A DNA stretch of 64,000 nt from Amyelois transitella (taxonomy: Eukaryota > Arthropoda > Insecta > Lepidoptera > Pyralidae), in NCBI RefSeq assembly GCF_032362555.1, contig NC_083531.1, positions 868,001 through 932,000 of the forward strand, in the 5' to 3' direction. The position numbers and the translations under genes were made by a program. Position 1 is the first letter of the stretch; each line of letters begins with the position of its first letter. The notes under the pieces were generated by a model. The model searched no databases and was not told where the DNA came from. It saw only the letters and a program-made list of their open reading frames with translations. Of this stretch, positions 1 through 14,158 are shown in pieces.

Positions 1-172
1 TTTTGCGTTGAATAGACCATTTATCGAGGAAGGCTTTAGGCTATATAACATCACGCTGCAACTATAAGGAGCAAATAAATAATGGAAAATGTGAAAAAAA
101 ACGGGGAAAATTATTCATCCTTCAATGATGCCCAAAATAACTTTTCCACGCGGACGAAGTATGTGAGAATGA
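1..172. repeat. LINE/SINE 3'-end type repeat, family G
   Basis: Family marked by ccacgcggacgaagt and by ggctatataacatcacgctgcaa-type stretches. Recognisable again at 5705-5800, 41430-41711 and 44463-44708. It runs off the left edge of the window and ends near 172. It looks like the 3' end of a non-LTR element; no coding sequence is visible. Confidence 0.6.
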
Positions 173-282
173 CGCTTTCTAAGATACTAACGGGCTAGAA
201 ATGAAGTGGTTTCACCACTCCAACTTCCAAAATCCTCGTCCTTTGTGCAGTGCCAATTTCTAACCGACACCATCTCTTCCAG

Positions 283-3200
283 GCCAGGAATTGTATCTGG
301 AGAAGGCTCCCAAAGAGGCGTGGCTTAAGAATATACCCTATGACTTCACAAGCGCATCTCACGCGCCTGCCACTTTTTTGTGTCCTGGGTGTCTGACCAC
401 GTACACTGTTGAGCCTATACAGGTATAATTACAACACTTTTCAACCTAGAAAGTAGAACATACATACATATTGTCACGTTTACATCCCTTGCGGGGTAGA
501 CAGAGCCAACAGTCTTGAAAAGACTGATTGGCCACATTCAGCTATTTGGCTTAAAGATAGAATTGAGATTCAATTAGTGACAGGTTGCTAGACCATCGCC
601 TAAAAAAAGAATCCCAAGTTTGTAATTCTATCCCTTAGTCCACAAAACCATGGCAACCGTTGCTATGGCATATACCTACCAAGAAGGTTTCCTACAAAGA
701 AAACTCCATGAACAAAATCCAAAAGCAAATCCAAGTTGCGGCCGTATACTTTGCTTGACCAAATTCATTACAATTTCAGGACCACCTCTGGCACCGAACC
801 TTGACCATGGGCCGAACTAGCCGCCTCTCCGCCGACGACATCAAACTGATCTCCACAGTGTACACAGAGCAGTGCCAAGCGAGAGTACTGCCGATGCCAA
901 ACAGAGCAGTGAAGCTGGAAGATTATGGTCAGTCTTCATACTACAGTAGAATCCCGATTATCCGAATCAATTTAACCAGTGGTGATTCGAAAATCCGGAT
1001 AATAGATTTCATAGTCAAATCAGACAATATTTGTCAAATCAGACCACTCCATCTCGTTCCCATGGATGTCGTAAAAGGCGACTAAAGGATAGGTTTACTA
1101 ACTTGAGATTGTTCTTTTAGCAACCTGTCACTATTTGAATCTCAGTGCCAAACAGCTGAACGTGGCATATCAGTCTTCTCAAGACTCTTGGCGCTGTCTA
1201 CCCCGCAAGGAGTAAAGACGTGATTATGTTATATGTCCTGGATATGAAATCAAAGAACCACCGGTGGCGAGTAATAAAGAGGATCTGATTTAATTTACAG
1301 AATTATCACTTTTTCTTTTAATGGCAGGTGAAGTTAACGCGCGGGGTGCCCAAGTTTTTGAGGAAGAAAATAATAATGGTGCTGGAAACACTGTAAGTCT
1401 GTTTTGAGCATATAGTTTTGATTTAATTATAACTGTATTAGTAATAGGTACTGATTCGCCAGTACGATTATACTTAAGTTAGATGTATATCTAAAACTTA
1501 GTTGTGGTTCACTTAATTGCTCTATAAAAGTCTTACCTATTGCTAATGAAATTTTACAGCGATTCATAAATTTAATGTAAATTTCAAAAGATGAATTCGA
1601 TAAACTGCTAATCGAGAAAGCATAGTGTTGACAGTTAAAAAAAAGAAAATAAAAACCTTACCTAGCTACCTACCTATAAACAATCTAGGTATAAAAATAT
1701 TCCCATTTTTATATTCCCATTCTTATATTTCCCAGGAGATCTCCATTTCACATAATAGGATTAACTACTTTTTACTTTTAACTACCTATTTAGCGGGAGC
1801 GATGATTCGGCTCGACCGCCACCAAACGGAAGATCTTCCGCGAGGCTGGTGTTATCCTGTTTTTATCCTTTAAGACGCTCAGCCTAAACCTGAATCTAGA
1901 GATTGAAATATTCCATGTAGGTTATATAAGTACGGGTGCATTAAAAAAAGATTTCTCGAAATTTTCGCGGGAACAGAATTTGACGATATTTTTTTTAAGC
2001 GGGCATTCTTGCAGTGTCTAATATAAAAAAATATGATATGGGTCCTTCTAACTCTGCCGGTCATTGACAGACCTCTTTGTATGTTGACAGATAAAAACAA
2101 AGGGGAAAAAAAAGAAGCTATACGGCTTAGATCAATCCTCGTTCGAGTTCCTTACGCACCAAGCCCCTGATGGAATATCCGACTGGAATATCGATTTCGA
2201 TTAGGAAATAAAAAAAAAATTTTAGTTTTTTGTGACTTAAGACTTACAGGCAGCGGATATAATATTTAAGTCAGTTTTTTTTTTAAATAAATAGCAGCAC
2301 AAACTTCGTTCTTGTTTCACTTTTTCTCCACTATGTTTCAGCGCTTAAACTAATCAATGCCATTATTCATTGCTAAAGCATAAGTATATCATATCTTCTC
2401 TCTCGTCGGAACGGAAGCAATAGAGAGAGAAAGCACATATACTTATCTCTGTTCATACTGTGAAAACATCGGTTGATGTAAAACATTTTTATATGACAAT
2501 TTTATTAAGTGCACCATGAATGTTAATAATTAAAAAGTAAGTGTGTGAAATGGAGAATACATATAATAATAGCAAACTTTAAAGACATTCTCATAGATAT
2601 AGGAACAACTAATTTTGGGTCTATAATGTTTTAATAGATTATATCACCGGAACATAACAAGAACTGCAAGTTTATAAATTTTCTATTCAGTTTTTAAACT
2701 TTTGTATTCTTAAGGAGGGAAAAATTAAAAGCTCTCCTGTAAATGGACATCCGTATTATTATAAATTTACCATAAGTAGTGGCAAATTGATAAAAATGCA
2801 AAAATGTGGACGTAAGATAATTCAATTCGTAACTCATTTCGAATCCTATGAAAGTTTATAAAATTACTAGGAAATAAATAAACTTGCGGTTCTTGTTATA
2901 TTCGGATGACACATACATACATATAATCACGTCTTTACCCCTTACTTACGGGGTAGACAAAGCCCGAAAAGACTGGAAGGCCGTGTTCAGCCGATGGCAT
3001 TGAGATTCAGATTATTACAGTTTGCCAGCCTCACCTCGCCTAAATCTCCTAAAAGAAGAATCACAAGTTTATAAACCTTTTGAAACTCTTTGTCTTTTTA
3101 TCGCTACCAATCCAGCTTGAGACGAGGCACCTATAGGTATTTTAATTACCTTTTCTTTTCTCTATTGGTGCCGGGAACCACACAAAAAAGAATAGGACCA

Positions 3201-3472
3201 CTCCATCTCTTTCCCATGGATGTCGTAAAAGGCGACTAAGGGATAGGCTTACAAACTTGGGATTCTTTTTTAGGCGATGGGTTAGCAACCTGTCACTATT
3301 TGAATCTCAATTCTATCTAAAAGCCAAACAGCTGAACGTGGCCTATCAGTCTTTTCAAGACTGTTGGCTCTGTCTACCCCGCAAGGGATATGGACGTGAT
3401 TATATGTATGTATGTATGTAATTACCTTTTAATTTCCCATAGGAGCCGTCTGCTGTAGACTACGGCTACTAG
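283..3472 (+). CDS. 3' part of an unrecognised gene (4 exons visible)
   Basis: Exons 283-422, 780-927, 1328-1392 and 3443-3472 have AG acceptors and GT donors and keep one open phase (entry after one base, then 0, 1, 0), ending at TAG 3470-3472. The 5' part lies left of the window. The visible C-terminal stretch is about 127 residues. It starts QELYLEKAPKEAWLKN, then carries a Cys pair (LCPGC) followed by DHLWH across the first junction, which could be a degenerate C2H2-type finger. Next comes a helical stretch (LSADDIKLISTVY), a Gln/Glu/Asn-rich piece, and the tail EPSAVDYGY. I do not recognise the protein and infer no function. Splice-site quality and phase agreement support it being real; the 10-codon last exon is the weakest call. 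Introns hold SINE-A copies. Confidence 0.55.
459..640 (-). repeat. SINE family A copy
   Basis: Antisense copy in intron 1 of the left-edge gene, starting with an (ACAT)n run and losing its far end at the Cys-rich motif. Family A is described at 50621-50870. Confidence 0.75.
1041..1231 (+). repeat. SINE family A copy
   Basis: Sense copy from gaccactccatctc to the gacgtgattatg end, in intron 2 of the left-edge gene. It lacks the (ATGT)n run. Confidence 0.75.
1795..1872. repeat. Fragment of an interspersed repeat shared with 58670-58740
   Basis: Shares gcgggagcgat, ggctcgaccgcc and ggaagatcttccg with the stretch near 58675. Class unknown. The palindromic ggaagatcttcc core is noticeable. Confidence 0.45.
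2911..3080 (-). repeat. SINE family A copy
   Basis: Degenerate antisense copy in intron 3 of the left-edge gene, starting in an (ACAT)n run. Confidence 0.65.
3183..3421 (+). repeat. SINE family A copy
   Basis: Nearly complete sense copy with a (TATG)n tail. It ends about 20 bp before the 3443 acceptor of the last exon of the left-edge gene. Confidence 0.8.
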
Positions 3473-4204
3473 CGGGATATACTCACGCTTCACAACGCGA
3501 CGCTGACAAGATTTACGTATCCTGTAATAGAGTTCCGAATTCTTTCTTCTTTTATAAACAAGCCGTATATGTATATGTATAAATTAAACAATTGTTTAAA
3601 ATTGTATTTTTTTTTTAACAGAACCTTTTATTTTGCCAGCTTTAGAACCTGATAAAGCTATATAAAATGTTGTTTTACTTGCAATAAACATATTGTTTTC
3701 TATGTTAAAACAACTATTATCCACGTCCACACTATTGATAAAGAGAATAGATTTTTATTTTTTGTATGTTTGTAACGAATAAACTTAAATTTCTAATGGT
3801 TAAAGATTTTTGAAATAGTGAAATTTTTATAATCATATTAGACAGTTACATTATTCAAAAATGCCATTAGGCATATTTTTTTTAAAGAAATAAAATTTCA
3901 AACCGATTAATCAATATTTATAAAGAAATCTAATAAAAAAAGCGCTTCCGAAATTCTTTTATGGCGTGCGCTGACCACATACTTAGTTGATTATGTATGC
4001 ACAAAAAGTATTACAAAAATGGTTTTAATTATCTCTATAAAAAGTTGGCGACACAATATGTCCGACTTCTAATTAAGTTACTATAATGTATTTAAAAATA
4101 AAGTTATATTTAAAAAATTTATACGTAAAAAATGTATATATGTACATTTATCTGTCTATCGACAAATACTTTTTAAAATATCACAGTTTGTATCACAGAT
4201 TTTA

Positions 4205-4375
4205 TAACATATTTTTTTTTAAATGTAGGTAGAGTGTATTCTTCCATGATCTAGATTTAAGAGATCTATATTTGTGAATTGACATCCGATATAAATGCTG
4301 CAGTGTATTTTTTCCACAAATAGTAGATTATATTTAGACTTATAATGACGTTAATAAATTATACCTTGTATCTAA
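4205..4375 (+). repeat. Family D repeat, degenerate
   Basis: Old, shortened copy with the recognisable aagagatctatatttgt and atgctgcagtgta blocks. Family D is described at 63677-63960. Confidence 0.5.
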
Positions 4376-4559
4376 TAAAAAAAAAATTATTCTATGAAAA
4401 TGTAACAATGTTGTCAACTTAAAAAAGTTTCATCGCCGATAATTTTGAAACTAAATTCCAAAAATAGATAGTTTTACAATCACGTCAAACGTACAATTTA
4501 CATATTATGTTTCGCTTCTTATTGCCATCTAAATAATTGTACAGTCACTTGGACTGTAA

Positions 4560-4750
4560 AATATATATATATATATAAGTATACAGGAAAATTTACATAA
4601 ATTGAGCTAGCCCCAAATTTAGCTCGAGACTTTAGTTATCGGATACTAACTCAATGACACTATATTTTCAAAACGCAACTAATCAAAAAAACTTATTTTT
4701 TTCATTGTGCCCTGGCCGAGGATTCAATCCCGTTACAGACACTATCGCTA
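4560..4750 (-). repeat. tRNA-derived SINE (family E), degenerate
   Basis: Shows ccctggccgaggattcaatc (decayed box B) and the gatactaactcaa body of family E. Older than the other copies. Confidence 0.5.
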
Positions 4751-5509
4751 CTCCACATAGGCTGTAAATGTTTAGATACAAAACAACATTAACTTACCTC
4801 AAAAACAACCTTTCCTTTTTTTTAAGTAGTATCTGGCTAAAGCAGTAGATTGGGTGGAAACTAAACTACAAATTGACAAACATAATTACTTGAGTTTTAA
4901 CTTATATAAAAATAAAAACATACATAAAATCACGCCTTTACCTGAAGGATAAACCTTTCGGTTCACATACATTAAATGTTTAATTGTACATGATCAATAA
5001 AAAAAAATATTTTTTTTTCTGAACTAGTAGGCTTATGGCTTTGCAATTTCGCGCTGTTTCACCAAACTTCATATAATTAATTATATAATAATTAAATTAA
5101 AATCGGCAGAATTGATTTTGAAAAAGCATCATAAATTCCAAATACCTAGCTTAAAATAACAACTTATAATCTAAAACAGTCTTCTTTCTTGAGGTACAAA
5201 ATAAAACATCCGTTTCCTGTAAATTCTCTTTAGTCACACAACTTATAGCTAAATTACAATGTTCTTTAAAATAAGTTGAAAGTATAAGGTACGCGGAAAT
5301 GCAAGTACAAATATTGTAGTATAATATTATTTGTACTAATTATTATATGTAGTATTCATTTCATAGTTCAGAAAAATTTAAGACCTTTTCCCAACTTTTC
5401 GCTGATAGAGTTTTTAGTATATTTGACACGTAAAATAAATTTTTTAATAACCTATACTTAATCCACACCAAGTATCAGAATTAAGTCGCCATTTTATTTA
5501 TCCTCATAA

Positions 5510-5600
5510 TGGCCGCGCTAACATCTGACATCCAAAAAGAAGTGTCATGGTGTATGTTCGCGGATAATATTGTTTTGGTTGGAGAACGGACCTAAAGCAG
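5510..5600 (+). pseudogene. RTE-type LINE reverse transcriptase fragment
   Basis: One frame reads EVSWCMFADNIVLVGE, the catalytic-site region (normally FADDIVLVGE) of RTE-clade reverse transcriptases. The second Asp is Asn here, and a stop follows soon after. Only this small piece survives; about 250 bp downstream another short coding-like stretch (about 5808-5939) ends in a stop. Confidence 0.6.
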
Positions 5601-5704
5601 ACTGGGACAATGACAATGGAACATATGTTTTTCGATTTTGGCGGTTTTTCAAATTACTCCTCAAAATTGCCTTGAATGGTGTGACCTTGCCAGTTTGCTC
5701 AAAT

Positions 5705-5800
5705 CTATACTAATATTATAAAGCTGAAGAGTTTGTTTGTTTGAACGCGCTTATCTCAGGAACTACTGGTTCGAATTGAAAAATTCTTATTAGTTATTGA
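5705..5800. repeat. Family G fragment
   Basis: Short piece (ctgaagagtttgtttgtttg, ctcaggaactactggttcga) matching the terminal part of 41430-41711. Confidence 0.55.
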
Positions 5801-5996
5801 TAGTATGAGTACTAAGCGAGTGCCTAGTGCGACTGCAAGTGACAGAAGTAATTGGAAAAAACTAAATTCTGTGACACCAGGTAAAGAGTGGAAAAAGGTA
5901 ACGACAAAGAAGAATCCACACGTACCTTACGATGCTTGATAAAACTTTGCATTCTAGTAACATCACAAAATGCTCCTCCTCACTCCTCGCAATATG

Positions 5997-6132
5997 GGTA
6001 AGATGCTATTAAACTATTTGAATCTTAATTTTATCATCAAGAAAAAACAGCTCAACGTGGCCTTTCGGTTTTTTAAGTCTGTTGGCCCTGTCTACCCCGC
6101 AGAGGATATAGACGTGACTGTGTGTATGCTAT
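5997..6132 (+). repeat. SINE family A fragment
   Basis: 3' half only: cagctcaacgtggcctttc to gatatagacgtgact. Confidence 0.65.
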
Positions 6133-6584
6133 TAAATAAAATTATAGGTATAACCTATAAAAATATATGTGATGAGGTTATGTACAGAAAAAAAAATCAT
6201 ACAGGCTACTTTACAATGGCGCTCAAATAATTTTTATTTACCCGAATTACTTTTGTCAAATCAATGACTTTTTTGCGTTATCGTTGGTAAAGAGCATGCC
6301 CACAAAGTTCTATCAAACCATAATACCTAAGATAGCGCTGCACTTTCAGTAATTTTGGCTCAGAGTCTGATTCCGTAATCATGGAATTTGGAGCCCCACA
6401 GTGGCATGTATATCTGACTATATGGTCTCACAATACTGATATTATGAAGATTTCTAATAAGTAAAAACCTCATGGTATTAAAATCAAAATTTGTAACAGA
6501 GACCTCTTGACCGCAGAAATTGAAATGATTTAATTCATTTCAATTACAAATTATGTAGAGACATACACATACATACATACATTA

Positions 6585-6712
6585 TTATGTGGAGAAATTG
6601 GAATAATTAACAATTTCTTCGAGACTTAATTATAATTATTAATTATATAATTATATAATTATTAATTATAATTAAGTCTCGAAACTTAATAATTCCAATT
6701 TCTCTACATAAC
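6585..6712. repeat. Near-perfect palindrome (fold-back element)
   Basis: ttatgtggagaaattgg at the left returns as ccaatttctctacataa at the right, and the AT core is itself self-complementary. The left arm carries about 8-9 extra bases (caatttctt). It is the size of a tiny MITE. It lies 65 bp beyond the NUDT21 stop codon, so it may lie in its 3' UTR. Confidence 0.7.
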
Positions 6713-6776
6713 GGACATTTCTATAAAAGCAAAAGGCCAAGTACCTAAAAGTGCAGCTATCTCGACATAACACCGT

Positions 6777-10225
<3,449 letters not shown>

Positions 10226-11871
10226 ATGTCACAGCAATTAGAGCTATTAACAGAGAATCCATCACAATGGACTTCGGTTTCATTACTCTCACCAGAAATC
10301 CAAAAAAAGGAAATAAAACCTTATGTTGTCCGTAAGTTTTTATTTATAATTTAAATGGCATGACATGTTACCAATAAAAATGATAATAACCCTTTGGAAT
10401 CCTCCCCAGTGGCCCTGAAAGAGTTAGAAGGCAACCCTGACAGCCGTACATCCAGCCTTATGAATGTAGACAAGTTCTCCGCAGTTCGGGCTGTTGTGAG
10501 ACACCTGGCGAGGCTGAGGTCGGCAAATAAGGAGCCGTGGGCCTCCGAAGATGTTACAGTGTTCCTGGAAAGTTTAAGGTGAAGTTTGTGATGTATCTGT
10601 TGTGTTCTTGCGTGTTATGTGTAGCCTAAACATAAGTTAGAAACACTTAGATTTATTTTCAAAATTGAATGTGAAGGTTTCCTCGCAATGTTTTCCTTCA
10701 CCATATGAGTATCAGTTAGTATTCAAACTAATGTACATGGCAAAGGTAGTATTTGAACTTGTGCCTTTCTGCGCATTGTGAATTACTGAGCACCTTACGA
10801 TTGAACCACCAATGCTCACTGGTGTGTATGTATGTAAATGTATGCAAGTGATAACCGCAAAACTGAGTAGACAAATAATTAAAAAAGAAAAATTACCCAG
10901 CTGTTTGTACTATGCGTTAATATGTAGTTAAGTTCTCTTTTTTTAAAGATTCAAGTATACAAAATTCTCCCTCTTCTTACAGGTTCAGTCCGGAGTGTGT
11001 AGAAGAGCTTACATCTCTTTTATGTTTAGACAAAGTGTACGAGAATGTTCCTAAACACCTGCGTGTGAAGCCAGGCTTGGTGGATCTACAGTGGAAAGTT
11101 GATATATCTCTAAGGTGATTTTGAGTCTCTATCTTAAAATCTCACTTCTCCATATGTGTGGTCTCCGGCAAAGAATAGAACCACTCAATCTTTTTTCCAT
11201 GGATATCATAAAAAGCAACTAAGGGATACGCTAATAAACTTGGTATTTATCTTTAAGGTGATGGGCTAGCAACCTGACACTATTTAAATCTCAATTCCAT
11301 TATTAAGTCAAACAGCTGAATGTGGCCTTTCAGTCTTTGTGAGACTCTTACTTATGTTTACCATGTAAAGGATAAAGACATGATTACTCCAAAAGATGGC
11401 ACAAAATTTGAGAAGGCTGGCTGAGAAATCTGTCTTACTCTGTCCTTAACTGTAATATTTTACTGGTAACAGTTGGAGACATCTTTTCAAGGTCTCAAGT
11501 TTTAGACTTCAAGGATGTGCTGATGCGAGTCAGAATTTATTATTTTTTTTTACAAAAGTTCACGTGTGTAGTTATTTAATAAATATGTTTACTATTTATT
11601 ATTAATATTTTTAACATATTTTCATTTTCAACTTCAAATTCTTGTTTCTTTCAGCCAATCAAATATGTCTTCAGAGAATGCGAATGCATCCCAAGCCAAA
11701 GAAATAATGAGACGGTACACCCATATTATACTGATCTTAACACTCACCGATGGACAAACCCTCACATACAGGTTATCTATAAACAAGTTTCACGAATTAA
11801 GATATACAGTGGCATGCGCTTTGAAGAATATGATCGTTTTGGAGAAAAGAAAATGTATGAGGAAAGACTGA
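10226..11871 (+). CDS. COMMD5: COMM domain-containing protein 5, 207 aa
   Basis: Four exons: 10226-10331, 10410-10578, 10983-11114 and 11655-11871, GT-AG throughout, with phases 1, 2, 2 and TGA at 11869-11871. COMMD proteins assemble as the ten-subunit Commander core that acts with CCC/retriever in endosomal recycling. The N-terminal helical part runs through exons 1-3 (for example SAVRAVVRHLARLRSA). The COMM domain starts in exon 3 (VDLQWKVDISLS) and fills exon 4 (LTLTDGQTLTYRLSINKF, then HELRYTVACALKNMIVLEK). The F-x-ELRY-x-VA-x-LK-x-M-x-x-LEKR pattern and the short basic tail match COMMD5 (224 residues in human) better than other paralogues. A poly(A) signal AATAAA lies at 12089-12094. A neighbouring overlapping open frame at 11814-12005 is a shadow. 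Confidence 0.88.
10640..10815 (-). repeat. Decayed tRNA-SINE-like repeat
   Basis: Contains aaggtttcctcgcaatg and ttttccttcacc, also seen in family F, and a decayed antisense box-B-like stretch (atttgaacttgtgcc). COMMD5 intron 2. Confidence 0.4.
11155..11385 (+). repeat. SINE family A copy, diverged
   Basis: Sense copy with many substitutions (ggatatcataaaaagcaac for the usual ggatgtcgtaaaaggcgac). COMMD5 intron 3. Confidence 0.65.
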
Positions 11872-12127
11872 CACAGGCTGCCGTGGGGGTGAGCTGTATA
11901 TATAAAGGTTCTGTGCCTCCGTTTGTAATTAAGAACCTTCTAGATAATCATCGCTCGTTCGATTTTAATAGCACTCCTAATTGTATCGCCTTGCGTTCTG
12001 AGTAAGGCTTGCTACACACATTCAGGTCAAGTTAATTTCCACAGACTGTAAAGTTGAATAAGTATGGGTGCATAACAAGCTTATGTTCAATAAAGCCAAG
12101 GAATGGCGTGATGGTTTTAATAAGGCC

Positions 12128-13334
12128 TCTTCTTCTTTGTCCTCGCCTCTTCCCGTTACGCGGGGTCGGCTTTCCTAATCTTAAGGCGCCATTTCTTCCG
12201 CTGATACGCGTCGTCAGTTGACAGGCCCAACTCTTTCATGTCTCTCTGGACATTTGACATCCAGGTTGTTAGGGCCCTGCCTTTCCCTCTCTTTAACGTA
12301 GCCATGGAAAGGCACTTCTTTACAGCGTGATCTTCGGGTCTACGCATTACATGTCCAAACCATCTTAGTCTGGATTCTTTGAGCTTCTCGGTTATGGGTG
12401 CCACCTTGAAACTGCCCCGTATATGTTCATTTCGGACTTTATCTTTGAGGGTAACTCCACCTGCCCAACGGAGCATACGCATTTCCGTCGTGTGTAGTTT
12501 ATGCTCTTGCGTTTGCTTTGAGGCCCACGTTTCGCTGCCATAGAGTAGAACTGGTCTCACGGCGGTTTTATAGACTTTGCCTTTGGTTCTTACAGGCATT
12601 TTAGGATCACATAGGACTCCTGTCAGTTCTCGCCATTTACTCCACCCAGACGTGGTTCTATGGGTTATGTCAGCGGTGATCGTGCCGTCCTCGGCGATAA
12701 CAGAACCTAGGTATTTGAACTTGTTTACTCTCGGTAGGATTTCTCCATCAAGCTTCAGCTCTGTGTGTGTCGTGCTAGATTTGTCAAGGCTAAAGTTGCA
12801 CACCATATACTCTGTCTTAGTTCTGCTAATACGTAGTCCACCGGACTCGAGGGCGCTCCTCCATTGCTCTAGGCTGTCCTGTACTTCTTGCTTGTTGTTC
12901 GATATTAATGCAACATCATCCGCATACAGGAGGTTCCATGGTACGGGCTTCTGAATTTTCTCCGTAAGGTAGTTCATCACGATGTTAAATAGTAATGGGC
13001 TAAGCGCGCTGCCTTGATGAACCCCCACTTTGATATCGAAGCTTTTTGATACACCTGCGGCACATCGGACACTCGTTTGCACGTTAACATACATATCTGA
13101 TATGAGCTTTATGTACCGTTCTGGAATGTTCTGGGAGCGCAAGGCCTGCCAGATCAATGTTCTAGGTACACGATCGAAAGCCTTTTCAAGATCTATGAAA
13201 ATCATCCATAGTGTTTGTTTGTTGTCACGAGATTTTTCCATTAACAGCCTTATCACGTGTATTGCGTCTGTGGTTCCCTTCCCAGCGGTGAAACCAAATT
13301 GGTTTTCTGATATGAGAGTTAGACTTTGAAGACG
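12128..13334 (-). mobile_element. 5'-truncated RTE-clade LINE with a 10-bp target duplication
   Basis: The flanks carry taataaggcc at 12118-12127 and 13335-13344, so the insertion is exactly bounded. On the minus strand the frame is open from the truncation point to TAA at 12158-12156, about 390 codons. It encodes reverse transcriptase from NQFGFTAGKGTTDAIHVI through DLEKAFDRVPR, GVHQGSALSPLLFNIVM and YADDVALISNN (catalytic ADD) to the C-terminal end RKADPA. This matches the endonuclease/RT polyprotein of the RTE clade, which the 5' truncation has cut before the endonuclease. No stop interrupts it, so the insertion is fairly young. It lies just beyond the COMMD5 poly(A) signal. Confidence 0.9.
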
Positions 13335-13439
13335 TAATAAGGCCAATAAAAAAATTACTAATTTTTTTTTAAAGCCTTGTACACCAATAATAATAAATTT
13401 ACCAGCCTTAGCTGAGATAGAAAAACAAATATAATAATA

Positions 13440-13530
13440 ATAAATATAAATAGAACAGATTACACCGATTGAGTTAGCCTCGAAATAAGTTCGACTATTT
13501 TTTTTCGTAAAATAGATGAACATCCTAATA
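13440..13530 (-). repeat. tRNA-SINE family E, 3' fragment
   Basis: Only the tail part remains (ttacaccgattgagttagcc, aataagttcga). Confidence 0.55.
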
Positions 13531-14158
13531 AAACATATAAAATCGACAAATCAACTTCTTTGTTATTGGCCTTAATTTCTAATTAGACAAACTCGTTAAG
13601 GCTAATAGATAAAGCGACTCATATTTAGGTGCTAGAAATATTGCTTAAGAAAATAAATGTGGAAATGAAATTTTCAAATTAACAAGTTTTAAAATCTGTT
13701 TGACAGATTGTTTTGCCTTTTGAACTAGAATATGCTTATCACATTCCATTCGTAATAATTACATTTCTGAACTAAAGTAAAGTATAGTTGTTAATTTCGA
13801 ATTATTAGAAAAAAATATGTACCGAATAAAATGTTAACATTTTTAAAATCTTGATAAGAATAACATCAGCCCCTGTAGTAAGACACGCGCGACGCCATTT
13901 TTAACACACGAAAAACTATCGCGTTTCGCATTTTATTGTGACTCGAAACGGCCATGCTACGGGAGCAGGACAGATATATGATTATGATGTAGGAGCGACA
14001 AGGATAGAACATACGAATTTATGTATTTGACAGCTGTCATTCTAATCATCATACATTTTAAGAAGTATAAATGGTGCACTGTTCGTATAATAATGTTCAA
14101 GAGTTTATTTTTTAATAAAAGAATGAAATACTTTCAACTGAGTTTTTTATTTATTCAG
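13531..14158. other. 3' flank between COMMD5/LINE and the ZAD gene
   Basis: AT-rich, no gene seen. A CpG-containing stretch lies at 13875-14000. For the minus-strand ZAD gene a poly(A) signal AATAAA lies at 14109-14104, about 50 bp past its stop. Confidence 0.5.

Larger units (their letters stand above)
3473..6776. other. Intergenic, repeat-rich, no intact gene seen
   Basis: Lies between the left-edge gene and the NUDT21 stop. It holds possible poly(A) signals for the left-edge gene (AATAAA-like near 3684 and 3777), a degenerate family D copy (4205-4375), a degenerate tRNA-SINE (4560-4750), an RTE reverse transcriptase fragment (5510-5600), a family G fragment (5705-5800), a SINE-A fragment (5997-6132) and a palindrome (6585-6712). 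The rest is AT-rich without recognisable content. Confidence 0.6.

Noticed and set aside
12577-13329. Plus-strand open frames of 125 and 99 codons
   Set aside because: They are antisense shadows of the RTE reverse transcriptase frame.
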